Positions 24,073 to 32,087 of a stretch of 64,000 bases of DNA are shown here, piece after piece (position 1 is the stretch's first letter; each line of letters starts with the position of its first letter). The DNA comes from an uncultured Lachnospiraceae bacterium (GTDB lineage Bacteria; Bacillota; Clostridia; Lachnospirales; Lachnospiraceae): the NCBI GenBank assembly GCA_910578645.1, contig CAJTQI010000006.1, positions 124,001 through 188,000 of the forward strand. The letters are read 5' to 3'. The notes under the pieces were generated by a model, which worked only from the letters and a program-made list of their open reading frames with translations, ran no database searches and was not told the DNA's origin. The position numbers were made by a program, and so were the translations under genes.

Positions 24073-25884
24073 ATGAAAAAATTACAGCAGTTATCCTACC
24101 GCACACAGATTTTCATTGCCTCCTTATCCCTAGTCATTATCCCGGCCGTTCTTCTGGGGCTTTTTGCAGTCAACGACTCCACCTCCAAGTTGGTTGATGA
24201 ATATAATACTTCCCTATCCACCATTATTTCCCAGGCGAACCTTGCCCTGGACACCCTCTTACAGGACGCTTTCAAAGTCGCCGACATGCCCATCCTTAGT
24301 GAGGACGTCAGGAAAGCGATGGTCACCAACTACCAGGACGACTATCTGTCTTACGCCCAGACCTCAACCAAGTTCAGGGATTTATTCAACCAGACCAACC
24401 GGCTCAACACAGACCTGGAAACCTGCATCTTTACGAACCGATATGGTTTTACCTTTGAATACGGTGTGGTAAGCGCCCTCCACCGGAGACAGATTGACCA
24501 GAATATCAGCCAGTGGACAGAACATGCCCGCAATTCGCCCAACTACACTTATTTTGCGCCTCTGCAAAACGGCGCCGACAATGGTACAGGCAAGAAGACT
24601 CTCCCCATGGTCAAAATACTGCACGACAAATATGATTACAAGGAAATCGGCATCTGTTACTGCGAAATTAATTTTAAACCGATTGAAAATATCATCCTTT
24701 CTTCCCAAAACACGGAAAACACCTTTTTCATTTATAATGCGGACAGCCAACTTACCTTTTCCTCAAACCCAGACTATATGCAGGAACCGGGCAAACATGC
24801 CGAATTGTTGTCCTCCCTTGCTACCTTTAACAACTCACTCCATCCGGATTCCTCCATCGTGGAAGAGGTCATCACAATCGGGCACAACCGCTACCAGGTA
24901 AACGGCTGTGTCAACAAGACCACGAACTGGCACCTTGTACAGTTTGTCAATAATCAGATTATTTCCCAGATTTACCGGGACAATATCCTCAGCTATGTGT
25001 GCATTTTAGTACTCTGCATCATACTTGGCATATTGTTAGCCGTTCTTCTCTCCGCTACCTTAACCCGGTCAATCCTGAGGTTATGCAGCCAGATTGACAC
25101 ACTGAATGTACAGACCAATGAACAGATTGACGAAAAAGCATGCGGCTCCAATCTGGAACTTAAAAAGCTGATTGCCAGTTTCAATCACTTAAACAGGCGT
25201 CTTGCCACAAGCTTACAGCAAAACTACCAGATACAACTGGCAGAACAGAAAATGAGAATACAGATGTTGCAGTTCCAGATTAACCACCATTTTCTCTACA
25301 ATACGCTGAATGTCATCAGGTCTCTTGCCAATATCCATAACGTGCCTCAGATTGAGACTATTTCCCTGTGCATGTCCGACCTTTTGCGGTATAACCTGGA
25401 AAACTTCCCGGTTGCCCTTCTTGATGAAGAGCTGCAGCAAATCAGACGCTATATGACCATACAGAATATCCGTTTTCCGGGAAAATTTACTTTTGATATC
25501 AATATCTCACCCGAATACCTGAAAATGCAGATTCCGGCTTTCCTGCTTCAGCCGCTTGTGGAAAACAGCATCGAGCACGGTTTCTCCACACAGGAGGCAG
25601 GCTGCTATATCAGTATCAGCAGCCAGACATGTGAAGACGGACTTCATATTTTTGTCGCAGACAACGGACAGGGGATTCCTCCCGGAATACTGGAACGTCT
25701 AAACAGCGAATGTCTCCAGGGCATCACCGCTGGGGCCAAGGAAGACGGACATCATTCCATCGGCTTACAGAATGTGGGACAAAGAATACGCAGCCACTTT
25801 GGCGATTCCTACGGACTCACAATAGAAAGCCGGGAAGGAGAAGGCACCATCGTCAATCTCCTGTTGCCTGCCAACCCGGCTTAG
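24073..25884 (+). CDS. Sensor histidine kinase, YesM family
   Basis: A 603-residue membrane kinase. TM1 is at residues 13-33 (IASLSLVIIPAVLLGLFAV), followed by an external sensor of about 270 residues, TM2 near 303-328 (VCILVLCIILGILLAVLL), a HAMP-like linker, and the His_kinase domain with QFQINHHFLYNTLNVIRSL (the phosphoacceptor His in HFLYN). The ATPase domain has the N box LVENSIEHG, the G box DNGQGIPPG and HHSIGLQNVGQRI. GAAGGG precedes the ATG. It faces away from the ABC transporter operon whose last-but-one gene is the YesN-like regulator at 17437-19005, its probable partner. It would sense an external sugar, perhaps through the binding lipoprotein. Confidence 0.94.
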   Translation: MKKLQQLSYRTQIFIASLSLVIIPAVLLGLFAVNDSTSKLVDEYNTSLSTIISQANLALDTLLQDAFKVADMPILSEDVRKAMVTNYQDDYLSYAQTSTKFRDLFNQTNRLNTDLETCIFTNRYGFTFEYGVVSALHRRQIDQNISQWTEHARNSPNYTYFAPLQNGADNGTGKKTLPMVKILHDKYDYKEIGICYCEINFKPIENIILSSQNTENTFFIYNADSQLTFSSNPDYMQEPGKHAELLSSLATFNNSLHPDSSIVEEVITIGHNRYQVNGCVNKTTNWHLVQFVNNQIISQIYRDNILSYVCILVLCIILGILLAVLLSATLTRSILRLCSQIDTLNVQTNEQIDEKACGSNLELKKLIASFNHLNRRLATSLQQNYQIQLAEQKMRIQMLQFQINHHFLYNTLNVIRSLANIHNVPQIETISLCMSDLLRYNLENFPVALLDEELQQIRRYMTIQNIRFPGKFTFDINISPEYLKMQIPAFLLQPLVENSIEHGFSTQEAGCYISISSQTCEDGLHIFVADNGQGIPPGILERLNSECLQGITAGAKEDGHHSIGLQNVGQRIRSHFGDSYGLTIESREGEGTIVNLLLPANPA

Positions 25885-25936
25885 TTGCGCTCGCTCTATT
25901 TTTGCCGGAACCCGTCGGCCTAAACCTCTTGCTTTG

Positions 25937-26818
25937 TCAGACTTGTTCAACACAGAACGCAAAATACCCGGTTCCGGTATTAAATAGAAAACTATAGTCA
26001 AAATATTCAAGATAATAAGTTTTCCGGAATTGTTCCATTGTTATGATATGGTTGCTTTCCAACTGATATCTTGAATACAGTCCAAGATTCATGCCAATCT
26101 GCTCCGCCATGTGCTGTGAAATTTCTTTGACGGCATCTGCCACCAGTCTATCCATCTTGTTAAGCGGCATGTTCAACATAGAGCTTACGACATACAGAAT
26201 CAACTCTTCTTCAAATACAAGATAAATCTGTGTGTGCTTCCCGTCTTTCGTACGGTACTTAAGCCTGTCTGCAATACTATTGCCGAAGTAGTCACCACTG
26301 TAATGTTCACTGACAATTTCCGGCCGTAATTTAAAAATTTTCTCAATAGTATCAGCCACGGCGCGCTCCATGACTGTCACATCTTTCCCCGTCTCATTTT
26401 CCTTCCATCTGTTGGAAATTTTTCCTGTGATGGCTAAATCCTCTATCATAATATGGGCAGCCAACCAGCCGAGGCAAATACCCAGAAAATGGTGGATAGA
26501 CTCCTCCGAATAATTGGACTTTGTCAAATCTTTTTCAAGAGCCGGAAGTGTCTTATACCGCATTTCATCGTGCAAGCGTTTGTGCATCTCATATCCCTTA
26601 TAGCCGATTGACTGCATATATGCTTCCTCATCGGTAAAATGTTCTATGGCATAACTCTTAAAGTACTTGATACCTTCAGCACATGCCCACTGTCCATTAT
26701 TTTCTTTTTTGTCAAGATAAACTAGTTTGCGTACGATTGAAAACAGTTTCCGGTGTGCATTGTCGATGGAATCTACCCCGATGTTAAACCGTTTGTTCCA
26801 TTCTGTCTCTTTAGCCAT
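25937..26818 (-). CDS. Bacteriohemerythrin fused to a CheX-like domain
   Basis: A 293-residue protein with two parts. Residues 1-130 are a hemerythrin four-helix bundle with the di-iron ligand pattern: IDNAHRKLF, HFTDEEAYM, MHKRLHDE and HIMIED. Residues about 145-293 resemble the CheX/CheC-type domain (VMERAVADTIEKIF, then VADAVKEISQHMAEQIGMN). The first part binds oxygen through di-iron; the second is a fold used in chemotaxis phosphatases and related signalling proteins, although no chemotaxis gene is in the window. The gene is convergent with the sensor kinase, 52 bases apart. Role: oxygen sensing or storage; inference. Confidence 0.8.
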   Translation of the reverse strand: MAKETEWNKRFNIGVDSIDNAHRKLFSIVRKLVYLDKKENNGQWACAEGIKYFKSYAIEHFTDEEAYMQSIGYKGYEMHKRLHDEMRYKTLPALEKDLTKSNYSEESIHHFLGICLGWLAAHIMIEDLAITGKISNRWKENETGKDVTVMERAVADTIEKIFKLRPEIVSEHYSGDYFGNSIADRLKYRTKDGKHTQIYLVFEEELILYVVSSMLNMPLNKMDRLVADAVKEISQHMAEQIGMNLGLYSRYQLESNHIITMEQFRKTYYLEYFDYSFLFNTGTGYFAFCVEQV

Positions 26819-26978
26819 TTTACCCTCTATCTAACAGGAACATCCCGCGCCCTTATACAAACATGAGATATATCCTAGTTAAAAAGTTATTACAGTTTAA
26901 TATATGACACAAAACAACAATATGTGCACACCCGCACCTATGGCCGGACACCACTCCCACGCTTTGCGACATATTAAT

Positions 26979-27104
26979 CTCCATTTTTGCGCATGTTTTT
27001 GTCTCAACTTTTGTTGAAACAGCGCATGTAACGAGTTTGTGTCAAGTGAGTGCAGACACAAATCTCACGTGTGAAAAATCTTCCGCATATGGATTTTTCA
27101 CACT
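26979..27104 (-). repeat. Three-hairpin intergenic repeat, copy C (diverged)
   Basis: Begins with the same CTCCATTTTTGCG edge, keeps hairpin 1 (GTCTCAACTTTTGTTGAAAC) and hairpin 2 (GAGTTTGTG / CACAAATCTC), but hairpin 3 is replaced by GTGTGAAAAATC / GATTTTTCACAC. It lies between divergent genes in the 416-bp gap 26819-27234, which holds no gene that I can support. The kept fold with changed bases in hairpin 3 argues that the structure matters. Confidence 0.75.
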
Positions 27105-27234
27105 ACCTTCTCCTTGACTTTCAAATATATTGCATTACAATATGATTTAACACCCACGGGAAACAGCTAAACAAATTGGCCAAACCATGCGGCATCACGC
27201 AAACCATACATATTTCCCTGAAAGGAAACATATT

Positions 27235-28287
27235 ATGATAACAAAATTTCTGAAACGTAAAAACATTGTCTTTTCTTTTAAGCGTTACGGAGTAGACTGT
27301 CTGGGCGCCATGGCACAGGGCCTGTTCTGTTCTCTCCTAATCGGCACAATCATCAAGACATTGGGACAACAAACAAGCATAGACTACCTGGTAACGGTGG
27401 GGACATATGCAGCGGGAATGGCAGGGCCTGCCATGGCAATCTCCATCGGATTTGCCCTCCAGGCGCCTCCACTTGTGCTTTTCTCACTGGCGGCAGTAGG
27501 AGGCGCCGCCAACGAACTGGGCGGCGCCGGAGGTCCTCTCGCCGTTCTTATCATCGCCATTTTAGCGACAGAATGCGGTAAAATCGTATCCAAGGAAACC
27601 AAAATTGATATTCTGGTCACTCCTTTCGTGACCATTTTCGCAGGCGTATCCTTCTCCTGCCTGCTTGCACCCGCCATCGGCTCTACGGCAAGTTCCGTAG
27701 GAAGCCTGATTATGTGGGCCACCGATTTACAACCGTTTTTAATGGGCATCATCGTGTCAGTGCTGGTAGGTATTGCCCTCACCCTACCTATTTCTTCTGC
27801 CGCAATATGTGCCGCACTGTCCTTAACCGGACTTGCCGGAGGAGCGGCCGTAGCCGGGTGCTGTGCCAATATGGTCGGTTTCGCAGTCATGAGTTTCAAG
27901 GAGAACGGATGGGGCGGCCTTCTCTCACAAGGGCTTGGCACTTCCATGCTTCAGATGGGCAATATCATGAAAAATCCTAAAATATGGATACCGCCGATTA
28001 TTGCTTCCGCCATCACAGGCCCTCTTGCCACCTGTGTGTTTAAACTGCAGATGAACGGCACTCCTGTCTCGGCGGGAATGGGCACCTGCGGTCTGGTGGG
28101 ACAAATCGGTGTCTATACCGGATGGTTAAACGACATAGCTGCCGGCAGCAAAACGGCCGTCACTGCCATGGACTGGCTCGGCCTGCTCCTGCTCAGTTTC
28201 CTACTGCCCGCAATTATCTGCCTGGCAGCAGGAAATTTTCTGCGCCGTATCGGCTGGATTAAAGAAAACGACCTGAAATTGAATTAG
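27235..28287 (+). CDS. PTS EIIC-like membrane transporter (PTS_EIIC_2 type)
   Basis: A 350-residue very hydrophobic protein, start at 27235 with AAAGGA upstream. It is built of about ten membrane segments rich in Gly and Ala (GGAANELGGAGGPLAVLIIA, SSAAICAALSLTGLAGGAA). The conserved loop VGFAVMSFKENGWGGL and the MGTCGLVGQIG segment fit the PTS_EIIC_2 family of predicted sugar EIIC proteins. No EIIA, EIIB, HPr or metabolic gene is adjacent, so it may function alone or as a regulator or transporter of an unknown compound. Confidence 0.75.
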   Translation: MITKFLKRKNIVFSFKRYGVDCLGAMAQGLFCSLLIGTIIKTLGQQTSIDYLVTVGTYAAGMAGPAMAISIGFALQAPPLVLFSLAAVGGAANELGGAGGPLAVLIIAILATECGKIVSKETKIDILVTPFVTIFAGVSFSCLLAPAIGSTASSVGSLIMWATDLQPFLMGIIVSVLVGIALTLPISSAAICAALSLTGLAGGAAVAGCCANMVGFAVMSFKENGWGGLLSQGLGTSMLQMGNIMKNPKIWIPPIIASAITGPLATCVFKLQMNGTPVSAGMGTCGLVGQIGVYTGWLNDIAAGSKTAVTAMDWLGLLLLSFLLPAIICLAAGNFLRRIGWIKENDLKLN

Positions 28288-28353
28288 CCGGAGAACATGT
28301 TGTGAAAGGCAGAAAAAATGTAATAAAATTCAGGAAAAAATTAACTTTTCCTC

Positions 28354-28385
28354 TTTACAAATCGGCATAAATGCCGAGATAATAT
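28354..28385 (+). promoter_or_regulatory. Promoter of the FliD-like gene, possible sigma-28 type
   Basis: TTTA at 28354-28357 is 15 bases from GCCGAGATAA at 28373, close to the sigma-28 (flagellar) consensus TAAA-N15-GCCGATAA with small deviations. The same bases also fit a vegetative promoter: TTTACA, 18 bases, GATAAT. A palindrome TCGGCA-TAAA-TGCCGA occupies the spacer. Which sigma factor reads it cannot be settled here. Confidence 0.5.
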
Positions 28386-28446
28386 ATGTAAGATTCATTA
28401 TGTTCAGACAAGGAAGTCGTTAGATTACTACATGGAGGGATATCAT

Positions 28447-29673
28447 ATGGGTATTGGTTTAGGAGGTCTTAATTCCGGTCTCGCAGACACTTATTCCAGT
28501 TTATTAGGTGGTTCGAGTGCCGGTGGTGCTATGGGCACCTCTTCATTATTATCAGATTATGCATCTATTAAGAACGGCAGCTATGGCAAGATGATGAAAT
28601 CATATTATGCCAAAGTAAACGAGGAAGAAGAAGCAGAGTCTTCCAAAGGCGGTTCCAAGGCGAAAGACAAAGACGCCGCATCTGCCAGCGCGGCAAGGAA
28701 ATTCTATGAGACAGCGTCTGCAATGAATAAGCTTGACTACAGCGCAGACAACATCGACGAACTTTATGACAAAGTTTCCGGGTTTGTCAAAGATTATAAT
28801 TCTTTGATTACCAACGCTTCCAAGAGCAAGAATGCTTCCGTAAAATCGCAGGCTGACGCCTTGGATGCTTATACTTACCAGAATTACAAATTGTTTGCCA
28901 AAGTTGGTATCACGATGAATGCCGACCGTACCTTGTCGATTGACGAGGATACATTCAAGAAAGTAAATGAGAAGACAGGGTCTACCAACGTTCCTACTCT
29001 TACTACTTTGTTCAAGGGAATCGGTTCCTACGCCGACAAGGCCGCAGACAGGGCGAGCAAAATTTACCGCACCGCAGGCGACGGCGAATCCGTGACATCC
29101 TCTAAGGCAAAATATGTAGGTAATTCAGGAAGCGTTTCTTCAAGCGATAAGACGGACAGCAATTCTTCTGAAGTTGGAACATCCAAGACGGCGAAAGACG
29201 CCGTATCGGCTGCTTCTGCAAGCGCATTTTATAAGTCTGTGGAGAAACTGGGCGCCATGTCATTAAACAATGACAATAAAGACAACATCTTTGACGCGCT
29301 TTCCGGTTTTGTCAAAGACTATAACACACTTATTAAAGACACAGCGAAGAGTAAGAACTCGAATGTCATCAAACAGGCCGATTATCTGAAGACTCTCGTG
29401 AACGGCAACAAGAGTGCCTTCTCTAAAATGGGCATCACGGTAAATTCCGACAAGACATTGTCCATTGACGAAGAGAAATTCAAAGATTCCGACATGGGTA
29501 ATGTGAAAAACATGTTCACCGGTGCGTACTCTTTCGCAGAGAAGATGACTGACAGGGTAAACCAGATTTACCACTACGCTACACAGGGTAACTCCCTGAA
29601 CAACCAGACATACACAAGCCAGGGCAGTTACAACGTTGCAAATGCAGGTTCCGTGTTAGATACGACCATGTAA
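28447..29673 (+). CDS. FliD-like protein with duplicated C-terminal-type domain
   Basis: A 408-residue protein, start at 28447 eight bases after GGAGGG. It has a Gly/Ser-rich N-terminus (MGIGLGGLNSGLADTYSSLL) without a cleavable signal, then two homologous units: residues 86-209 and 261-378. Each has F(Y)ET/KS..., the block GFVKDYN(S/T)LI, SKNxxV..QAD, GIT(M/V)N.D.TLSID, LF/MFxG..S(Y/F)A and a final R.xxIYxxA. These blocks look like the end of the flagellar cap protein FliD. Low-complexity linkers rich in Ser, Lys and Glu separate the units. No other flagellar gene is in the window. Likely an exported or surface-associated protein; function unknown. A strong terminator follows at 29772. Confidence 0.7.
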   Translation: MGIGLGGLNSGLADTYSSLLGGSSAGGAMGTSSLLSDYASIKNGSYGKMMKSYYAKVNEEEEAESSKGGSKAKDKDAASASAARKFYETASAMNKLDYSADNIDELYDKVSGFVKDYNSLITNASKSKNASVKSQADALDAYTYQNYKLFAKVGITMNADRTLSIDEDTFKKVNEKTGSTNVPTLTTLFKGIGSYADKAADRASKIYRTAGDGESVTSSKAKYVGNSGSVSSSDKTDSNSSEVGTSKTAKDAVSAASASAFYKSVEKLGAMSLNNDNKDNIFDALSGFVKDYNTLIKDTAKSKNSNVIKQADYLKTLVNGNKSAFSKMGITVNSDKTLSIDEEKFKDSDMGNVKNMFTGAYSFAEKMTDRVNQIYHYATQGNSLNNQTYTSQGSYNVANAGSVLDTTM

Positions 29674-29688
29674 AAAACGAGCTTCACT

Positions 29689-29746
29689 CGTTTGCGGGAT
29701 TTGCCTCCGGCAAACTCGGATAAGCGGAGGAATTTCTTATACAAAT
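29689..29746 (+). repeat. Short hairpin repeat, isolated copy (family 3)
   Basis: TCGTTTGCGGGATTTGCC-type arm, loop, GGCAAACTCGG, then ATAAGCGGAGGAATTTCTTATACAAATA. It matches the 65-bp unit at 23517 except in the loop. It lies just after the FliD-like gene and before its terminator. Confidence 0.7.
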
Positions 29747-29771
29747 ATATACAAATATTTTCTAACAAAGA

Positions 29772-29804
29772 CGGCGCAGCCTATATAAGCTGCGCCGCAT
29801 TTTT
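29772..29804 (+). terminator. Terminator of the FliD-like gene
   Basis: Perfect 9-bp GC-rich stem CGGCGCAGC / GCTGCGCCG with an 8-base loop, followed by CATTTTTAT. It can serve the convergent sugar isomerase gene only weakly, since the T-run is on the plus strand. Confidence 0.9.
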
Positions 29805-29852
29805 ATGTTGTTCTGTTTTGCTGTCCTAAAGCAATCCAAACCTATCCTAAAA

Positions 29853-31337
29853 TTATGCAAAAGGATTTTCCGTCGGGTAAGGCAGGCTCTTGGGTTGGTT
29901 ATAGCCAATCTCGCTCACATCCACGCCGATATACTTGAATACTTCATACAATGCCTTGCCGAAATGTCCGAAAGCTACTGCGCCGTGGTGAGGATAGTTT
30001 TTCTCAATCAGTACATGACGGTAGAATCTTCCCATCTCCGGTATCGCGAATACTCCGATGCCGCCGAAGGATTTGGTTGCAACCGGAAGCACTTCACCTT
30101 CTGCCACATAAGCACGCAGAATGTTGTCCGCTGTGCTCTGCAGACGATAGAATGTGATATTGCCAGGAGTGATGTCACCTTCCAACGTTCCCTGGGTCAC
30201 TTCCTCAGGAAGCGTTCTGGCCATAATCATCTGATATTCCATGCTACACTTGGACAGTTTCTTGGAACATGTATTGCCACAATGGAAGCCCATGAATGTA
30301 TCCGTAAACTTATAATCAAACTTGCCTTCGATGGACTCCTTATACATATCCTTCGGAACGGAGTTGTTGATGTCAAGCAAGGTTACGATATCATCGCTGA
30401 CCGCCTCACCGATAAACTCGCTTAAGCATCCATAAATATCTACTTCACAGGATACCGGAATACCTCTTCCTGTCAGACGGCTGTTCACGTAGCAGGGAAC
30501 GAAGCCAAACTGGGTCTGGAATGCAGGCCAACATTTTCCTGCGATTGCCACATATTCACGGTAGCCCTTATGTTCTTCAATCCAGTCCAGTAGAGTCAGC
30601 TCGTACTGTGCCAGTTTCGGCAAGATAGTGGGCTTGTTGTTGCCATCGCCAAGTTCCGCTTCCATATCCTTTACTACATCAGGAATACGCGGGTCGTCAG
30701 CATGTTTATTGAAGGCTTCAAACAAATCAAGCTCCGAGTTCTCCTCAATCTCAACACCCAGATTATACAACTGTTTAATGGGTGCATTACATGCCAGGAA
30801 ATTAAGTGGTCTGGGGCCAAAAGAGATAATCTTTAAGCTGGACAGTCCTGCAATCGCACGTGCAATCGGGACAAATTCATGAATCATATCCGCACAGTCC
30901 TCGGCATCCCCTACCGGATACTCTGGGATATATGCCCTTACATTGCGAAGCTTCAGGTTATAGCTTGCATTCAGCATACCACAGTAAGCATCGCCGCGCC
31001 CCTGAATCAAGTCATTCTGGGATTCCTCGGCCGCTGCTACAAACATCTTGGGCCCTTCAAAATGTTTCGCAAGAAGTGTCTCGGATATTTCCGGGCCAAA
31101 GTTACCCAGGTATACACAAAGTGCATTACAGCCGTTATCCTTAATGTCTTTCAGGGCATTCACCATGTCAATTTCACTCTCGATGATGCAGACAGGACAT
31201 TCATAAATATCAGACTCGCCATATTTTGCCTTGTATGCCTCTACCAGTGCTTTTCTTCTGTTTACAGCCAACGATGCCGGAAAACAGTCACGGCTTACGG
31301 CTACGATACCAATCTTAACTTTTGGTAAATTGTTCAT
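29853..31337 (-). CDS. L-fucose/L-arabinose isomerase family protein
   Basis: A 494-residue sugar isomerase of the FucI/AraA superfamily. The N-terminus KVKIGIVAVSRDCFPASLA, the NFGPEISETLLAKHF segment and the C-terminal MGFHCGNTCSKKL, with metal-binding Glu and His regions, are family features; GAAEESQ-like sequence is near residue 105. AGGAGG precedes the ATG. It forms an operon with a DUF4867 protein and a xylulokinase-like kinase, so it should convert an aldose taken up by the cell into the ketose that the kinase phosphorylates. It is not a clear FucI or AraA, so D-arabinose, L-fucose, D-xylose or a rarer pentose are open. Confidence 0.85.
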   Translation of the reverse strand: MNNLPKVKIGIVAVSRDCFPASLAVNRRKALVEAYKAKYGESDIYECPVCIIESEIDMVNALKDIKDNGCNALCVYLGNFGPEISETLLAKHFEGPKMFVAAAEESQNDLIQGRGDAYCGMLNASYNLKLRNVRAYIPEYPVGDAEDCADMIHEFVPIARAIAGLSSLKIISFGPRPLNFLACNAPIKQLYNLGVEIEENSELDLFEAFNKHADDPRIPDVVKDMEAELGDGNNKPTILPKLAQYELTLLDWIEEHKGYREYVAIAGKCWPAFQTQFGFVPCYVNSRLTGRGIPVSCEVDIYGCLSEFIGEAVSDDIVTLLDINNSVPKDMYKESIEGKFDYKFTDTFMGFHCGNTCSKKLSKCSMEYQMIMARTLPEEVTQGTLEGDITPGNITFYRLQSTADNILRAYVAEGEVLPVATKSFGGIGVFAIPEMGRFYRHVLIEKNYPHHGAVAFGHFGKALYEVFKYIGVDVSEIGYNQPKSLPYPTENPFA

Positions 31338-31434
31338 GTATTTTATCCTCCTTTTAACCGGTTTGTCCGGTATTTTTATTGTATAGAAAACTCTTCCGCA
31401 AAAGTTAATTTACGAAGCAAATTTACTTTGACTC

Positions 31435-32055
31435 TTACTCCCGGACATCCAGATTCTTTCCAATCAACCCGATATGCGCACCTGCATCCAAGCCGCCTTC
31501 CGCATGGCCAATGAGCCACTTATTCTTAGCGGTAATCAGTGCGTCTTCCCAATCTCCATGTGCTTCTTCCAAAGGGTAATTGGTGCCTGCCGGCAACACG
31601 ATTCCAACCTTAAACTGCCCGTCTCCCACACTGCAAGGCGCATAGTGAAGGGTAGTGGCATAAATCTCCACCGCAGTTCCTTCCGGCAAGAGAAACGCCT
31701 CCATCTTCGCCGTGTCATAAGTAAAGCCATCGGTGACATCCTGCAACATCCCCACAATCAATATGGCATCCGTGGCCGCCACATTGACCTCCGAACTTTT
31801 ATGGTATTCTGCCGCATTCAGCTTATAGTTGACGCCATTGCAATATCCGACCTGTATGGGCTGTTCGCCATACGTCCTTCTCTTAAGTTCCGCCGCCGTA
31901 GATGTGGCTTCCAACTCTGCAATGGACGGTTCATACGCCACGCCATCATAGTCCGGTGTCTTCTTTAACGCTTCCACGAGCGGCCCAAAGTCATATCCTT
32001 GTACTACCTTGCCATACTTACGGAATGCCTCGTCGGTAATCTTCTTAATCTCCAT
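31435..32055 (-). CDS. DUF4867 family protein
   Basis: A 206-residue protein starting MEIKKITDEAFRKYGKVVQG, with GGGAGAGG upstream. It appears to be a cupin-like beta protein: the middle reads HYAPCSVGDGQFKVGIVLPA, with sugar-enzyme-like His and Glu residues, and VEIYATTLHYAP. It is known as DUF4867 and found with fucose-isomerase-family and FGGY kinase genes. Ureidoglycolate lyase-type folds look similar. Its role may be mutarotation or isomerisation of the pathway sugar; not established. Confidence 0.75.
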   Translation of the reverse strand: MEIKKITDEAFRKYGKVVQGYDFGPLVEALKKTPDYDGVAYEPSIAELEATSTAAELKRRTYGEQPIQVGYCNGVNYKLNAAEYHKSSEVNVAATDAILIVGMLQDVTDGFTYDTAKMEAFLLPEGTAVEIYATTLHYAPCSVGDGQFKVGIVLPAGTNYPLEEAHGDWEDALITAKNKWLIGHAEGGLDAGAHIGLIGKNLDVRE

Positions 32056-32087
32056 TTGGTAATCCTCTCCCTTCTGTCCCCGGCGAA

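Noticed and set aside
27384..27947. 187-codon minus-strand ORF
   Set aside because: Exact antisense shadow of the hydrophobic Gly/Ala-rich PTS-IIC-like gene; no family features.
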